From the NCBI RefSeq assembly GCF_018991925.1, contig NW_024754993.1, positions 1-64,000 on the forward strand: a stretch of DNA of 64,000 nt, read 5' to 3'. Below, piece by piece: positions 34,893 to 44,878 of the stretch (the first letter of the stretch is position 1; the number at the start of each line of letters is the position of its first letter). A program made the position numbers and the translations under genes. The notes under the pieces were generated by a model, which was given only the letters and a program-made list of their open reading frames with translations, was not told where the DNA came from and searched no databases. The DNA comes from Homarus americanus. Lineage: Eukaryota; Arthropoda; Malacostraca; Decapoda; Nephropidae.

Positions 34893-35816
34893 CAGTCAGC
34901 CCTTAACATACGCGGGTTTAACATACACGGATTTGCAAATACGCTGATTGCCCCGCCGGAGGAATATTCTGTACATTGAAGCAATTGAAGTACATTCAAA
35001 TCGCGCGCCATTCAACTCGCACGCGGCACTGATCACAGGACACCGCCCGCTCCCGCAACCTCACACACACACACGCATAGCGCGTCGTCACCCCACCCCG
35101 CCACTCCGCGCTCCGTCACTCAGTCAGTCTCGCTGTGACCACGCTTGTGTTAACATCAGAATTGTAGTTGCTACCCTTGCTACCCACATTTACCATGGCC
35201 CCTAAAAGAGCATCAAAGACACCAGCTGGAGCCACCCGTAAGCACCACAAGAAAGTGATGACTCTGCAGGAGAAGGTGGAGTTGTTGAATAAGTTAAGGG
35301 AGGGAATGTCATTCGCTGCTGTGGGGCGACTGTACAACGTGAATGAAAGCACGGTACGTACCATCAAGAAAAGGGAAAAAGATATCTGTGATGCTGTAAG
35401 TGCCAGTGCTCCACGCAGTGCTAGGCATGTCTGCCAAGTGAGGGAGAAGGCAATGGTGAAGATGGAGAATGCCTTGTTTCTGTGGATAGAGGACCAGCAC
35501 CGGAAAGGTGTAGCAGTGGACTCTATCCTTATCCGGAAGAAAGCTAAGTCTCTACACACACGCTATATTTATTGTTTGTAAAAATGCACAGCACAGTACA
35601 GTTCAGTACTGTACATAGGAAGTGGAGGTGCAGTTATTCACAAAACATTTGTGTTTGTTGTCGGCAGTAGTGACGATGTGGAGGCGGAGGAATAGAGCGG
35701 GTAGGAGCGGTGATGCTGGGGGCGGGAGCAGCTACAAGTGGAGATGCCAACCAGTACATTACGGGTGTACAGTATTAATTGTTTTTATAACTATTTTTGC
35801 ATTTTTATATTAAATA
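34893..35816 (+). mobile_element. Tigger family E copy 2, truncated
   Basis: It starts CAGTCAGCCCTTAACATACG after TA and carries the E 5' untranslated region and transposase start. An internal deletion (junction near 35566) joins this to the 3' body, which is cut at 35816 by the opposite-facing copy 3. Confidence 0.85.
35195..35581 (+). pseudogene. Tigger family E transposase, N-terminal part
   Basis: Starts MAPKRASKTPAGATRKHHKK. The psq helix-turn-helix is complete (LQEKVELLNKLREGMSFAAV, then NESTVRTIKK) and the CENP-B half begins (LFLWIEDQHRKGVAVDSIL). At KAKSLHTR the frame meets the internal deletion and ends six codons later. An isolated DNA-binding domain without a DDE core could compete for terminal repeats, but nothing here shows it is expressed. 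Confidence 0.85.
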
Positions 35817-37219
35817 CAGTCGGCCCTTAACATACACGGGGGCTACGTAACAGAGATAGCCGTGGATGTTAAAAATCCGCGTATATGTGCTGCCGCCCCC
35901 CCCCCAATAAAAAACCCTGGCCCCCCATGTCCTTATTTACCGTATATACCTGTGTGTAGTTTGAGTTTTTAAGACCAAATTATTTTGCAAAAAATTGGGG
36001 GTCGACCTCTAAAAGGGTAATAGTTTCGTTAGGTTGAAAAATATTTACCAGTAACTACCAGTAAACAATGGAAACGACGCACCAACGCACCACCAGCTGT
36101 GAGTGTCGGTACAGTCGCCAGGGCAGATCTCTTGCGTCATCATAGCTAGCCCAAAGTAGCCAAATACATGGTATGGTATACACAGGACGATGTAAAACAA
36201 AGTATTCATTTGTTAAAGTTTATTTATAGATACTGTACATATATTTTTGTTCATTACATTTGAAACATCAATCTTTGTTAATTAAATTTGATACAAAAGA
36301 AAACTACGATACCGTATTTTCATTAAAATATTACATCACAAGTATATTTTACCTTAACTGTGACTGAATGGATATATTCTCAGAAATAAATATGGAAATG
36401 TAATATTTTGGCTGAAATGACGTACATATTACTGTACAGTGGAAAGTGGGATAAAATTATGAAAACAATGACTTTCGCTTTCTTTCGTTGTTCAAAAGAT
36501 TTTACCGTAATCGCTTTTCGAATGGTTTTCAGTTAAAAAACTGTTGTACTCGTACTGTATTACAATAATATTCTATCCTATCATTAGCCTTATAATCCCA
36601 CAACTGAAAACCATTCGAAAAGCGATTACGGCAACATCTTTTGAACGAAAGAAAGAGAGAGTCATTGTTTGCGTCACAATTTTATCCCACTTTCCACTGT
36701 AATACGTACATCATTTCAGCAAAAATATTACATTTCTATGTTCTCAGAAATAAATGGTAGTTTTGTTGAAACGTAATGTACAGTATTTAATATTAAAATG
36801 CAAAAATAGCTATAAAAACAATTAATACACCCGAAATATACTGGCTGGCATCTCCACTCGTCCCTGCTCCTGCGTCCAAGGTCACCTCACCACTCCTCCC
36901 AACTCGCTCCCTCCCCTCCCTCAGCACCGTCACTACTGCCGACAACAAACACAAATGTTTTGTGAATAATTGCACCTCCACTTCCTATGTACAGTACTTG
37001 TACTGAACTGTACTGTGCTGTGCATTTTTACAAACAATAAACATGGCAAGAAAAGCTATTAAAAAAATAGATAAGAATTTCACTTTACTGTACCGTACCT
37101 CTCCTCGGCGACAGGGTGGGGGTCATCGGGCTCATCGTCACTCAATTCCATAACAGGTGGTGAAGTGGGGGCGATGGTGGATTCAGCTGCTTCCTCACTG
37201 CCGCCAGTGATTGATGGTG

Positions 37220-37630
37220 TTAAATCTCTCCTTCGGTGATCAAAGAACATGGTGATGGGGAGTTGTCGTCTCTTTCTTTCATTTCTTCCATGATGTTTTT
37301 GTATGGAGCGAAAACGTCATCCATCCCTTGCATGAATTTCAGGGCACGCACCATGGAGGGGTCCATACTATAGGCCAGGTTTTTCAGTGCCTCAATATTC
37401 CTGGTCATCTCCCCCAACTTCTCCAATGTTATTTCTTGGTGCTCTTCCTCATCCTCTTTCCCTTTCGCTTCCTCTTCCTTGCCTGAGTCTACTAACTCCT
37501 GTAGATCCTCCTCGGTCGGCTCAGTGTCGTGCTCTTCAATTAGCTCCCTAATCTCGTCCTCTGCCATGTCCCGGAAGCCTTCAGCAGCCACTTTCCTTGA
37601 CAGTGCCAGGGTCTTTCTGAATATTTTCAT
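37220..37630 (-). pseudogene. Tigger family E transposase, C-terminal part (copy 3)
   Basis: The frame reads SRKVAAEGFRDMAEDEIREL, an acidic stretch, then EKLGEMTRNIEALKNLAYSM and GMDDVFAPYKNIMEEMKE. This is the post-catalytic tail; the same tail occurs at 51525-51935. One base out of frame, at 37242-37265, lies QLPITMFF, a PCNA-box-like motif where the other families have theirs. The catalytic core is absent. Confidence 0.8.
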
Positions 37631-38596
37631 TAAAATCCATCAAAATCATTTTCCTTGTCATCGTCTTAAGCACCAAACAGCTCCTCCCAGTCTTCTCCTT
37701 GAACAGGGATAGAGGGTATGTGTTTTTTGAATCGTTTTTAATTAAAAAAATGTTACAGCACATGTATATTTTACCTAAACTGTGCCTGAATGAATATATT
37801 CTCAGAAATAAATAGTAGTTTTGCTGAAACGTGATGTATTTCAATGTAAAATAGGATAAAATACATGACGAAAACAAAAGACTTTACCTAACCTTCCAAT
37901 GTTCAAGAGATGTTACTCGGTTTTTTTTAAGTTTTCGGTTAAAATACTGTTATATTACAATGATATTATATTCATACTGTGCTTGATATACTACATTCAC
38001 GGAGATGTAATATTTTTGCTGAAATGACGTACGTATTACAGTGGAAAGTGACGAAAACAATGACTTTCGCTTTCTTTCGTTCAAAAGATGTTACCGTAAT
38101 CGCTTTTCGAATGGTTTTCAGTTAAAAAAACTGTTGCATCACAAGTGAATTAGGATAGAATATTATTGTAATACAACAGTTTTTAACTGAAAACCATTCG
38201 AAAAGCGATTACGGTAACATCTTTTGAACGAAAGAAAGCGAGTCATTGCTTTCGTCACTTTCCACTGTAATACGTACGTCATTTCAGCAAAATATTACAT
38301 TTCCATATTCTCAGAAATAAATAGTAGTTTTGCTGAAACGTAATGCATTTCAATGTAAATTAGGATAAACTACATGAAAACAAAAGACTTTACCTAGCCT
38401 TCCGATGTTCAAGATATGTTACTCGTTTTTTTAGTAGTTTTCGGTTAAAATACTCTTATATTAGTGATATTCTATTCATACTGTGCTTGATATAATACAT
38501 TCACGGAAATGTAATATTTTTGCAACTACAATGCTGATGTCAACACAAGCGTGGTTACAGCGAGACTGGCTGAGTGAGGGAGAGCTATGCGTGTAA

Positions 38597-39400
38597 TAAT
38601 AATTAATAATAATAATTAACGGTTTATTGAAAGAGCTTGGCAGCCAGAAGGCTGAAAATATACAGTTACATAATTGGGGAATGGGTTACGAATTACAAAT
38701 AATATACAAGTAACATAAGTGACACAAATAAGACATATAAAAACTAGATGTGGAAAAGCTCAAACTACAGTTCATTTCAACATAGTGACAGTGTAAGGAG
38801 CAGTGTTTACTGGGAGTGAATACACTGATTTATTACAAGTTATTGATAATTTTTACAATGGTTGGGACTGGGCTGTTCTTATAGCGATCAGTTCGTGCAC
38901 GTATGGGCTGGATGCGGTTGTGGTGTCGAACAGCAATTCTCGGACAAGGGATCTCAGGTGGTAGTAGGAGCCGGTGTCGGGATGGTGTAGAAGCTTCTTA
39001 CCAAATTTGCAGATGAGGTCGTGGTGATGGTCAGTGAGAGTCGAAAGGGTCAGTGTGTTGAGCACTTCTTGATATGTGGAGTAGGAAGGGGAGAGAATAA
39101 TCTTGCATGCCCTCTTTTGCACTTTTTCTAGGTGTTTACGTTGTGTGGCATTTAGGGAGGAAGACCAGGTGGGGGAGGCATAGGTGAGCTTGGGAAGTAT
39201 GAATGTTGTGTAAACACTGAGGAGCTCGTGTGCAGGAACTCCGAGGGACTTGAGTCGGCGGAGGAGGTGGAGACGGAAACTGGAGGATTTGATAACTTCA
39301 CTGACGTGTGGTTTCCAGTTTAGTTTGTTGTCTATGGTGACGCCGAGGAGCTTCGTGGAATCTACAACCTGGAGTGTGTTCGGACCTAGAGTGTGTGAGG
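38597..39400 (-). pseudogene. 5'-truncated LINE inserted in family E copy 3
   Basis: On the minus strand an open frame reads TKLLGVTIDNKLNWKPHVSE, then PKLTYASPTWSSSLN and LEKVQKRACKIILSPSYSTY, an RT C-terminal and linker region of a CR1/Jockey-type LINE. The 3' end is an (ATT)n-like tail near 38600. E sequence resumes on both sides inside a CACACAC run, so the target duplication is short and repeat-embedded. The LINE frame is intact for over 170 codons, which suggests a young insertion. Confidence 0.85.
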
Positions 39401-39726
39401 TGCGGGAGCGGGCGATGTCCCGTGTTCGGTGCCGCGCGCGAGTTGAATGTACTTCAATTACTTCAATGTACAGAATATTCCTCCGGCGGGGCAATCCGCG
39501 TATTTGCAAATCCATGTATTATAAACCCACGTATGTTAAGGGCCGACTGTATACGAATTTTAAATGTATGGAACTGCCAGAGCAAATTGTTGTATCAAAA
39601 CTTGTTACAAAAATTATTAACATATCTAAAAACTGTCAATAAACAATAGGTATAATAACTTGAAAGTATTACTGTATTTATATTCAACAACATTTATTAT
39701 AATATAATTATAACATTATAGCTACA

Positions 39727-40735
39727 GTGGTCTCCATGTAATCCTGCCAATCTCCAGTACAGTCTCCGTGTAATCCTGCCAGTCTCCAGTACAGTCTCCA
39801 TGTAATCCTGCCAGTCTCCAGTACAGTCTCCATGTAATCCTACCAGTCTCCAGTACAGTCTCCATGTAATCCTACCAGTCTCCAGTACAGTCTCCATGTA
39901 ATCCTGCCAGTCTCCAGTACAGTCTCCATGTAATCTTACCAGTCTCCAGTACAGTCTCCATGTAATCCTGCCAGTCTCCAGTACAGTCTCCATGTAATCC
40001 TACCAGTCTCCAGTACAGTCTCCATGTAATCCTGCAGTCTCCAGTACAGTTCCATGTAATCCTACAGTCTCCATGTAATCCTGCCAGTCTCCAGTGTCTC
40101 CATGTAATCCTGCCAGTCTCCAGTACAGTCTCCATGTAATCCTGCCAGTTCCAGTACAGTCTCCATGTAATCCTGCCAGTCTCCAGTACAGTCTCCATGT
40201 AATCCTGCCAGTCTCCAGTACAGTCTCCATGTAATCCTGCCAGTCTCCAGTACAGTCTCCATGTAATCCTGCCAGTTCCAGTACAGTCTCCATGTAATCC
40301 TGCCAGTCTCCAGTACAGTCTCCATGTAATCCTGCCAGTCTCCAGTACAGTCTCCATGTAATCCTGCCAGTTCCAGTACAGTCTCCATGTAATCCTGCCA
40401 GTCTCCAGTGCAGTCTCCATGTAATCCTGCCAGTCTCCAGTAGTCTCCATGTAATCCTGCCAGTTTCCAGTAGTCTCCATGTAATCCTGCCAGTTTCCAG
40501 TACAGTCTCCATGTAATCCTGCCAGTTTCCAGTACAGTCTCCATGTAATCCTGCCAGTCTCCAGTACAGTCTCCATGTAATCCTGCCAGTCTCCAGTACA
40601 GTCTCCATGTAATCCTGCCAGTTTCCAGTACAGTCTCCATGTAATCCTGCCAGTCTCCAGTGCAGTCTCCATGTAATCCTGCCAGTCTCCAGTAGTCTCC
40701 ATGTAATCCTGCCAGTTTCCAGTACAGTCTCCAAA
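39727..40735. repeat. 32-bp minisatellite, about 31 copies
   Basis: Unit CAGTCTCCATGTAATCCTGC followed by CAGTCTCCAGTA. Some copies lack 3 or 1 bases. Because 32 is not a multiple of three and no minus-strand frame contains a stop, long overlapping artefact frames run through it. Confidence 0.97.
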
Positions 40736-40927
40736 TACTGTACTACACGCTGTCTCCGTCCACCGTCACTGTACTGATACAAGACATGACCTAGCAGGTC
40801 TTGGAACCTGGATGCCCTTGTTGTCCTCAGCATTATGATCACATTTGAAAGATTGAATTATTATGGCAATATTTTTAAATTATAAACATAAAATTTTGGC
40901 TCTTATTTTTAATCAGATGCTATGTGA
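40736..40927. other. unassigned spacer between two minisatellites
   Basis: About 190 bp of unique sequence with no recognised feature. Confidence 0.5.
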
Positions 40928-41437
40928 ATTTTAGAGGTTGTAATTTTATAGATTGTAATTTTAGAGGTTGTAATTTTAGAGGTTGTAATTTTAGAGGTTG
41001 TAATTTTAGAGGTTGTAATTTTAGAGGTTGTAATTTTAGAGGTTGGAATTTTAGAGGTTGGAATTTTTGAGGTTGGAATTTTAGAGGTTGGAATTTTTGA
41101 GGTTGGAATTTTTGAGGTTGGAATTTTTGAGGTTGGAATTTTAGAGGTTGGAATTTTAGAGGTTGGAATTTTAGAGGTTGGAATTTTTGAGGTTGGAATT
41201 TTTGAGGTTGGAATTTTTGAGGTTGGAATTTTTGAGGTTGGAATTTTTGAGGTTGGAATTTTTGAGGTTGGAATTTTTGAGGTTGGAATTTTAGAGGTTG
41301 GAATTTTAGAGGTTGGAATTTTTGAGGTTGGAATTTTTGAGGTTGGAATTTTTGAGGTTGAAATTTTTGAGGTTGGAATTTTTGAGGTTGGAATTTTTGA
41401 GGTTGGAATTTTTGAGGTTGGAATTTTAGATGTTTGA
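40928..41437. repeat. 15-bp minisatellite, about 34 copies
   Basis: Unit GAGGTTGGAATTTTT or GAGGTTGTAATTTTA. The period is a multiple of three, so the minus strand is open for 185 codons as a KFQPQ pentapeptide repeat. I treat this as satellite DNA rather than a gene. Confidence 0.95.
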
Positions 41438-41879
41438 CAGTAATAGTTATGTTACATGGTTTAAAATGAACAGCCATTAATGAAAGACTAAGGCTGGGTA
41501 ATAATTAACATTAGTTTTTCCTACAACTAAAAGTAACTGTTTTACATATAATAAAAGTTAATAGTATGTGCAACATGTTAACAAATACTTACTACAGGTA
41601 AAATGACAGACACCTGAAACAAAGTCACAAGTTAACAGGAAACAAAAAGATATAGATAAATGTTTTACAAGATGTTATATAATAATTACGTCTATTAAAC
41701 TACCACAGTAAGTCCTCGCCACTTTATGCCAAACAACGTTAAGTGGATAAATTTACCCCATAGGAAATAGATAAAATACAAGAGTTACGTTCCCGAGCCT
41801 CCCTTTGACCCGTGAAATACATTATATATACCACAGAAAATCATTGCCATGTATATATAAAACAGTACATACATATACA
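41438..41879. other. unassigned AT-rich DNA
   Basis: No gene or element is recognised. Confidence 0.45.
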
Positions 41880-41889
41880 ACTACTAAGG

Positions 41890-42275
41890 ATTTTTTTTTT
41901 ATTGGGCAATCCCCTACATCCTTGTGTAAGGTGAAGCACAGAAGCGTTTACAATGCCCAACAGGGAAGCATGCTAAGTTCATGCTTGCCTTTATGTCTCA
42001 TGAGTTAAGGGAGTAGAAGCCTGAAGAGTCAAGGGCATAGAAGCCAGAAGAGTCAATGGTTTATGTCATCAAGTTATTGGAAGCTCCAACAACTTGTCCC
42101 TGAATACGAATTCGCAACTTTCGATTTACACCAGGTACCTACTTTACTGCTAGGTGAACAGGGACTAATGGGGGCTAGGAAGTATGTCCAAACAACTTCC
42201 ACCGGCCGGAGAATCGAACCCGTGACATCTCGCTTGCGAAGGTAAGAGCGGTACCACACTACCACCAGCACCCCC
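41890..42275 (-). mobile_element. tRNA-derived SINE with intact target duplications
   Basis: Flanked by identical 10-mers ACTACTAAGG (41880-41889 and 42276-42285). On the minus strand the head is tRNA-like: an A-box-like TGGTGGTAGTGTGG and a B box GGTTCGATTCT (plus-strand 42210-42220), spaced as in an RNA polymerase III promoter. An ACCTTCGCAAGC anticodon-arm-like stretch lies between them. The body includes TGTTCACCTAGCAGTAAAGT, which I recall from decapod SINEs. The tail is an A10 run (plus-strand T at 41891-41900). Confidence 0.88.
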
Positions 42276-42285
42276 ACTACTAAGG

Positions 42286-42549
42286 TTGTATTGGTACTGA
42301 CCGATGGGTGGAGGTGGTGGAGAGGGTGTGTGGTGGGTAGTGGAGGAGGGTGGTGGGAGAGGAGGTGGGTGGAAGAGGAGGAGGAGGAGGGTGGGAGAGG
42401 AAGAGGAGGGTGGGTAGTGGAGGAGGGTGGGAGAGGAGGAGGAGGGTGGGAGAGGAGGAGGGTGGTGAGTTAATGAGACTCTGAGCCGAGCCGAGACAGA
42501 GTAGAGCGGCCAGACGAGAGAGGGTGATGTGCCGCAGAAAGTAGTCCAT
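42286..42549. other. purine-rich GGA/GGT stretch
   Basis: 42300-42475 is almost pure G/A/T-rich GGTGGGAGAGGAGGA repeats. The minus-strand open frame through it (42280-42549) is dominated by Pro/Ser and I do not accept it as a gene. Confidence 0.5.
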
Positions 42550-43045
42550 TACGACACAGGATCAGATCAACGTTAAACGAATTCTTGGTCTGTAAAGTTT
42601 AGTGGGACGACATGAAAAACTATCAGTAAAGTTATTATATAAAAAGAGGATCTTATGCTCACTTGTATTAACACTTGTTTAACGTGTACGGTAACTACCT
42701 CGCATTAATTAATTTCACTCTAACGACCATTTTTGCGGCACCAATTAGTGGTTAAAGTGAAGTATGGACTGTACTTTGTATTGATCACTGCAGCCTTCAA
42801 CAGAGGGTCTTGGTCCTTATGAAACATTAACTCAAAACATTATAGACACGTTATTACATAGTTAACCTGGACACACACTTCACCAATGTTACTCTTATAG
42901 TACTGTATCTATTGTCAGGCTACAGGTTATTTATTAAAGTTCTCTTATCAAATGTATTACTAACAGGAATTACTTACATTCTTGAGATGCTTTTACTTTA
43001 TTTAAGGGTTATAAGATGCACTTTATTGTCTGTTAAATAACTAAT
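42550..43045. other. unassigned DNA
   Basis: No coding region or element is recognised. Confidence 0.45.
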
Positions 43046-43337
43046 AAACTCAGCCTGTGTAAACTAAAAAAAACTCAGCCTGTGTAAACTAACAAACTCA
43101 GCCTGTGTAAAGTAACAAACTCAGCCTGTGTAAAGTAACAAACTCAGCCTGTGTAAACTAACAAACTCAGCTTGAGTAAACTAACAAACTCAGCTTGTGT
43201 AAACTACAAACTCAGCCTGTGTAAACTAACAAACTCAGCTTGTGTAAACTACAAACTCAGCCTGTGTAAACTAACAAACTCAGCTTGTGTAAACTACAAA
43301 CTCAGCCTGTGTAAACTAACAAACTCAGCCTGTGTCT
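43046..43337. repeat. 23-bp minisatellite, about 12 copies
   Basis: Unit AACTCAGCCTGTGTAAACTA plus ACA, with CTTGTGT variants that alternate with the CCTGTGT form, suggesting a higher-order pair toward the right. Confidence 0.93.
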
Positions 43338-43888
43338 ATAGGTGAAGTTGTGGTCTCCTGTCAGCTAATAAATCCTCCAACTCTATGATAAACAATATGT
43401 TATTCCTTACTTAAATACATTATTACTTATAATTAATTGAAAAATAATTATTGTAAATATAAAAGGTCGATCTGTAACTACTCAGCACTGTACTGGTGAC
43501 AATAACCTGAGATGATTAACATCTGTACAGGAGACACCCAACTCTTCAGAGGCAGCTAAGCATTAACCATTTATGAACTCTCACAAGCATTACAATCTAT
43601 TAATGCCATACCACCAACATTTATTTTTAAATCTACAAATACTTGATGCAGGATACTTTCTTTTCACCATTACATCTGTTAACATCACTGGCATCATTGT
43701 AGCCAAGTTAGACTCCTGTAACCACTAGACTACTGGGCCAAGCTGTGAGGTGTTATGGTTGTTTATCATCTTGTATTTATGGGCTGATATACATAACTTT
43801 CTTCATTTATTTTTACTGATATACATCAACACACTCTCATACATACATATTGTGACAAATGTTAAATAAATAACAGTTAATTCTTGTA
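43338..43888. other. unassigned AT-rich DNA
   Basis: No gene or element is recognised. Confidence 0.45.
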
Positions 43889-44588
43889 CAGGTTGTACCT
43901 CTAGTCCGGCAACCTCGGGACCTCACCGGTGCCGGACCATGGAAATTCACCCTTTTCCTGGATAGATAGTGACTTGTGCTTATGCTTGGAAGCACTAGCA
44001 CCACTTTTTCTGCTTCGTGGTCTCTTTGAAGACATATTGAAGGGTTAAATGTCGTACAGTAGGTTCTCAAATTTCGCAATTTTTAATGCGACGTTTTTTA
44101 TTTGGACACACAAAAAAACACTACTACACAATTTCAAATTTTGACGGCGGAAACTCAAATTTCGACGGGTTTGAGCGGCCCGCCAACGTTCAGACGTGCA
44201 TAATCGTGTAAACAGCGTCATTTCTCTTATGTACAAAAGACTTATTACTGTTTATTACTGAATGTCTTTTTGATTGAATTAATGTTTATGTGTGCAAAAT
44301 GAGCAATACAACTCATTAATAATACGTAGAATATTAAAACACGAGGAGACGAGACGGCATTGTTTTAGTTGTTTACAAAACCAGTGACTGACTGGGTCTA
44401 CATATAAAACTGAAGAAAATAAGACCCTGGTTGTAGCTGTAGTAAAATTAATATGGTTGTTTTAAGTAATGTTATTTAATGTCACTAAATGGAACAATAT
44501 AAGTAGCTAACCATTAATGTTAAAAAAAAAAGTGAGACTGCGCGAATGTAAGTGAGCACATGTGAAAACATATCATCATTACTCTACA
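43889..44588 (-). mobile_element. Tigger family J, copy 2, truncated
   Basis: The left terminus is CAGGTTGTACCTCTAGTCCG after TA. On the minus strand a start at 44035 reads MSSKRPRSRKSGASASKHKH, then LSIQEK, the beginning of a transposase, before the sequence jumps to the terminus. It is homologous to J copy 1 in reverse. The right end is lost at about 44588. Confidence 0.8.
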
Positions 44589-44620
44589 CTCAACTCCCCA
44601 ATGGCACCAATTTAAATTTT

Positions 44621-44686
44621 CTCGGAAATTTGTTCCCAAAGCCGGAGTTTTACAGAAAATTCCGGCTTTGGGAACGATTTTCCGAG
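44621..44686. repeat. 26-bp inverted repeat (hairpin)
   Basis: Arms 44621-44646 and 44661-44686 match at 24 of 26 positions around a 14-base loop; the core is GTTCCCAAAGCCGGA. Further TTTTCC/GGAAAA motifs follow to 44760. Confidence 0.9.
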
Positions 44687-44878
44687 GGCCACATTTTCCA
44701 GAAAATTCTGAGAAAATTTTCCCGGTATCGGAAAATTCCGGGGATGGGAGAGTTTTTTCCGGGTTTGAGAGAGTCGTCTGGTTACCTGGAAATCTGTCAT
44801 TCCCGGAAGTGATGTGGACCAATTGTTGCGGTTAAGGAGATATTACCGTACTGTATATAATAATTTAAGAACACTGTA

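Larger units (their letters stand above)
35817..39549 (-). mobile_element. Tigger family E copy 3, reversed
   Basis: Its ends are CAGTCGGCCCTTAACATACA (left, the 3' end) and CGTATGTTAAGGGCCGACTG (right, the 5' end), with TA outside. It keeps the 3' body with tandem TTACGGTAACATC / CGATTTTATCCCAC blocks and a transposase C-terminal remnant. A LINE is inserted near its 5' end. Confidence 0.88.

Noticed and set aside
42190..42275. A functional tRNA gene on the minus strand
   Set aside because: The anticodon and acceptor stems do not pair properly, and the segment is the head of a SINE with its own target duplications and A tail.
42280..42549. 89-codon minus-strand frame with a hydrophobic start (MDYFLRHITLSRLAALLCL)
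   Set aside because: Most of it is Pro/Ser from a simple GGA/GGT repeat, and no promoter or continuation is supported.
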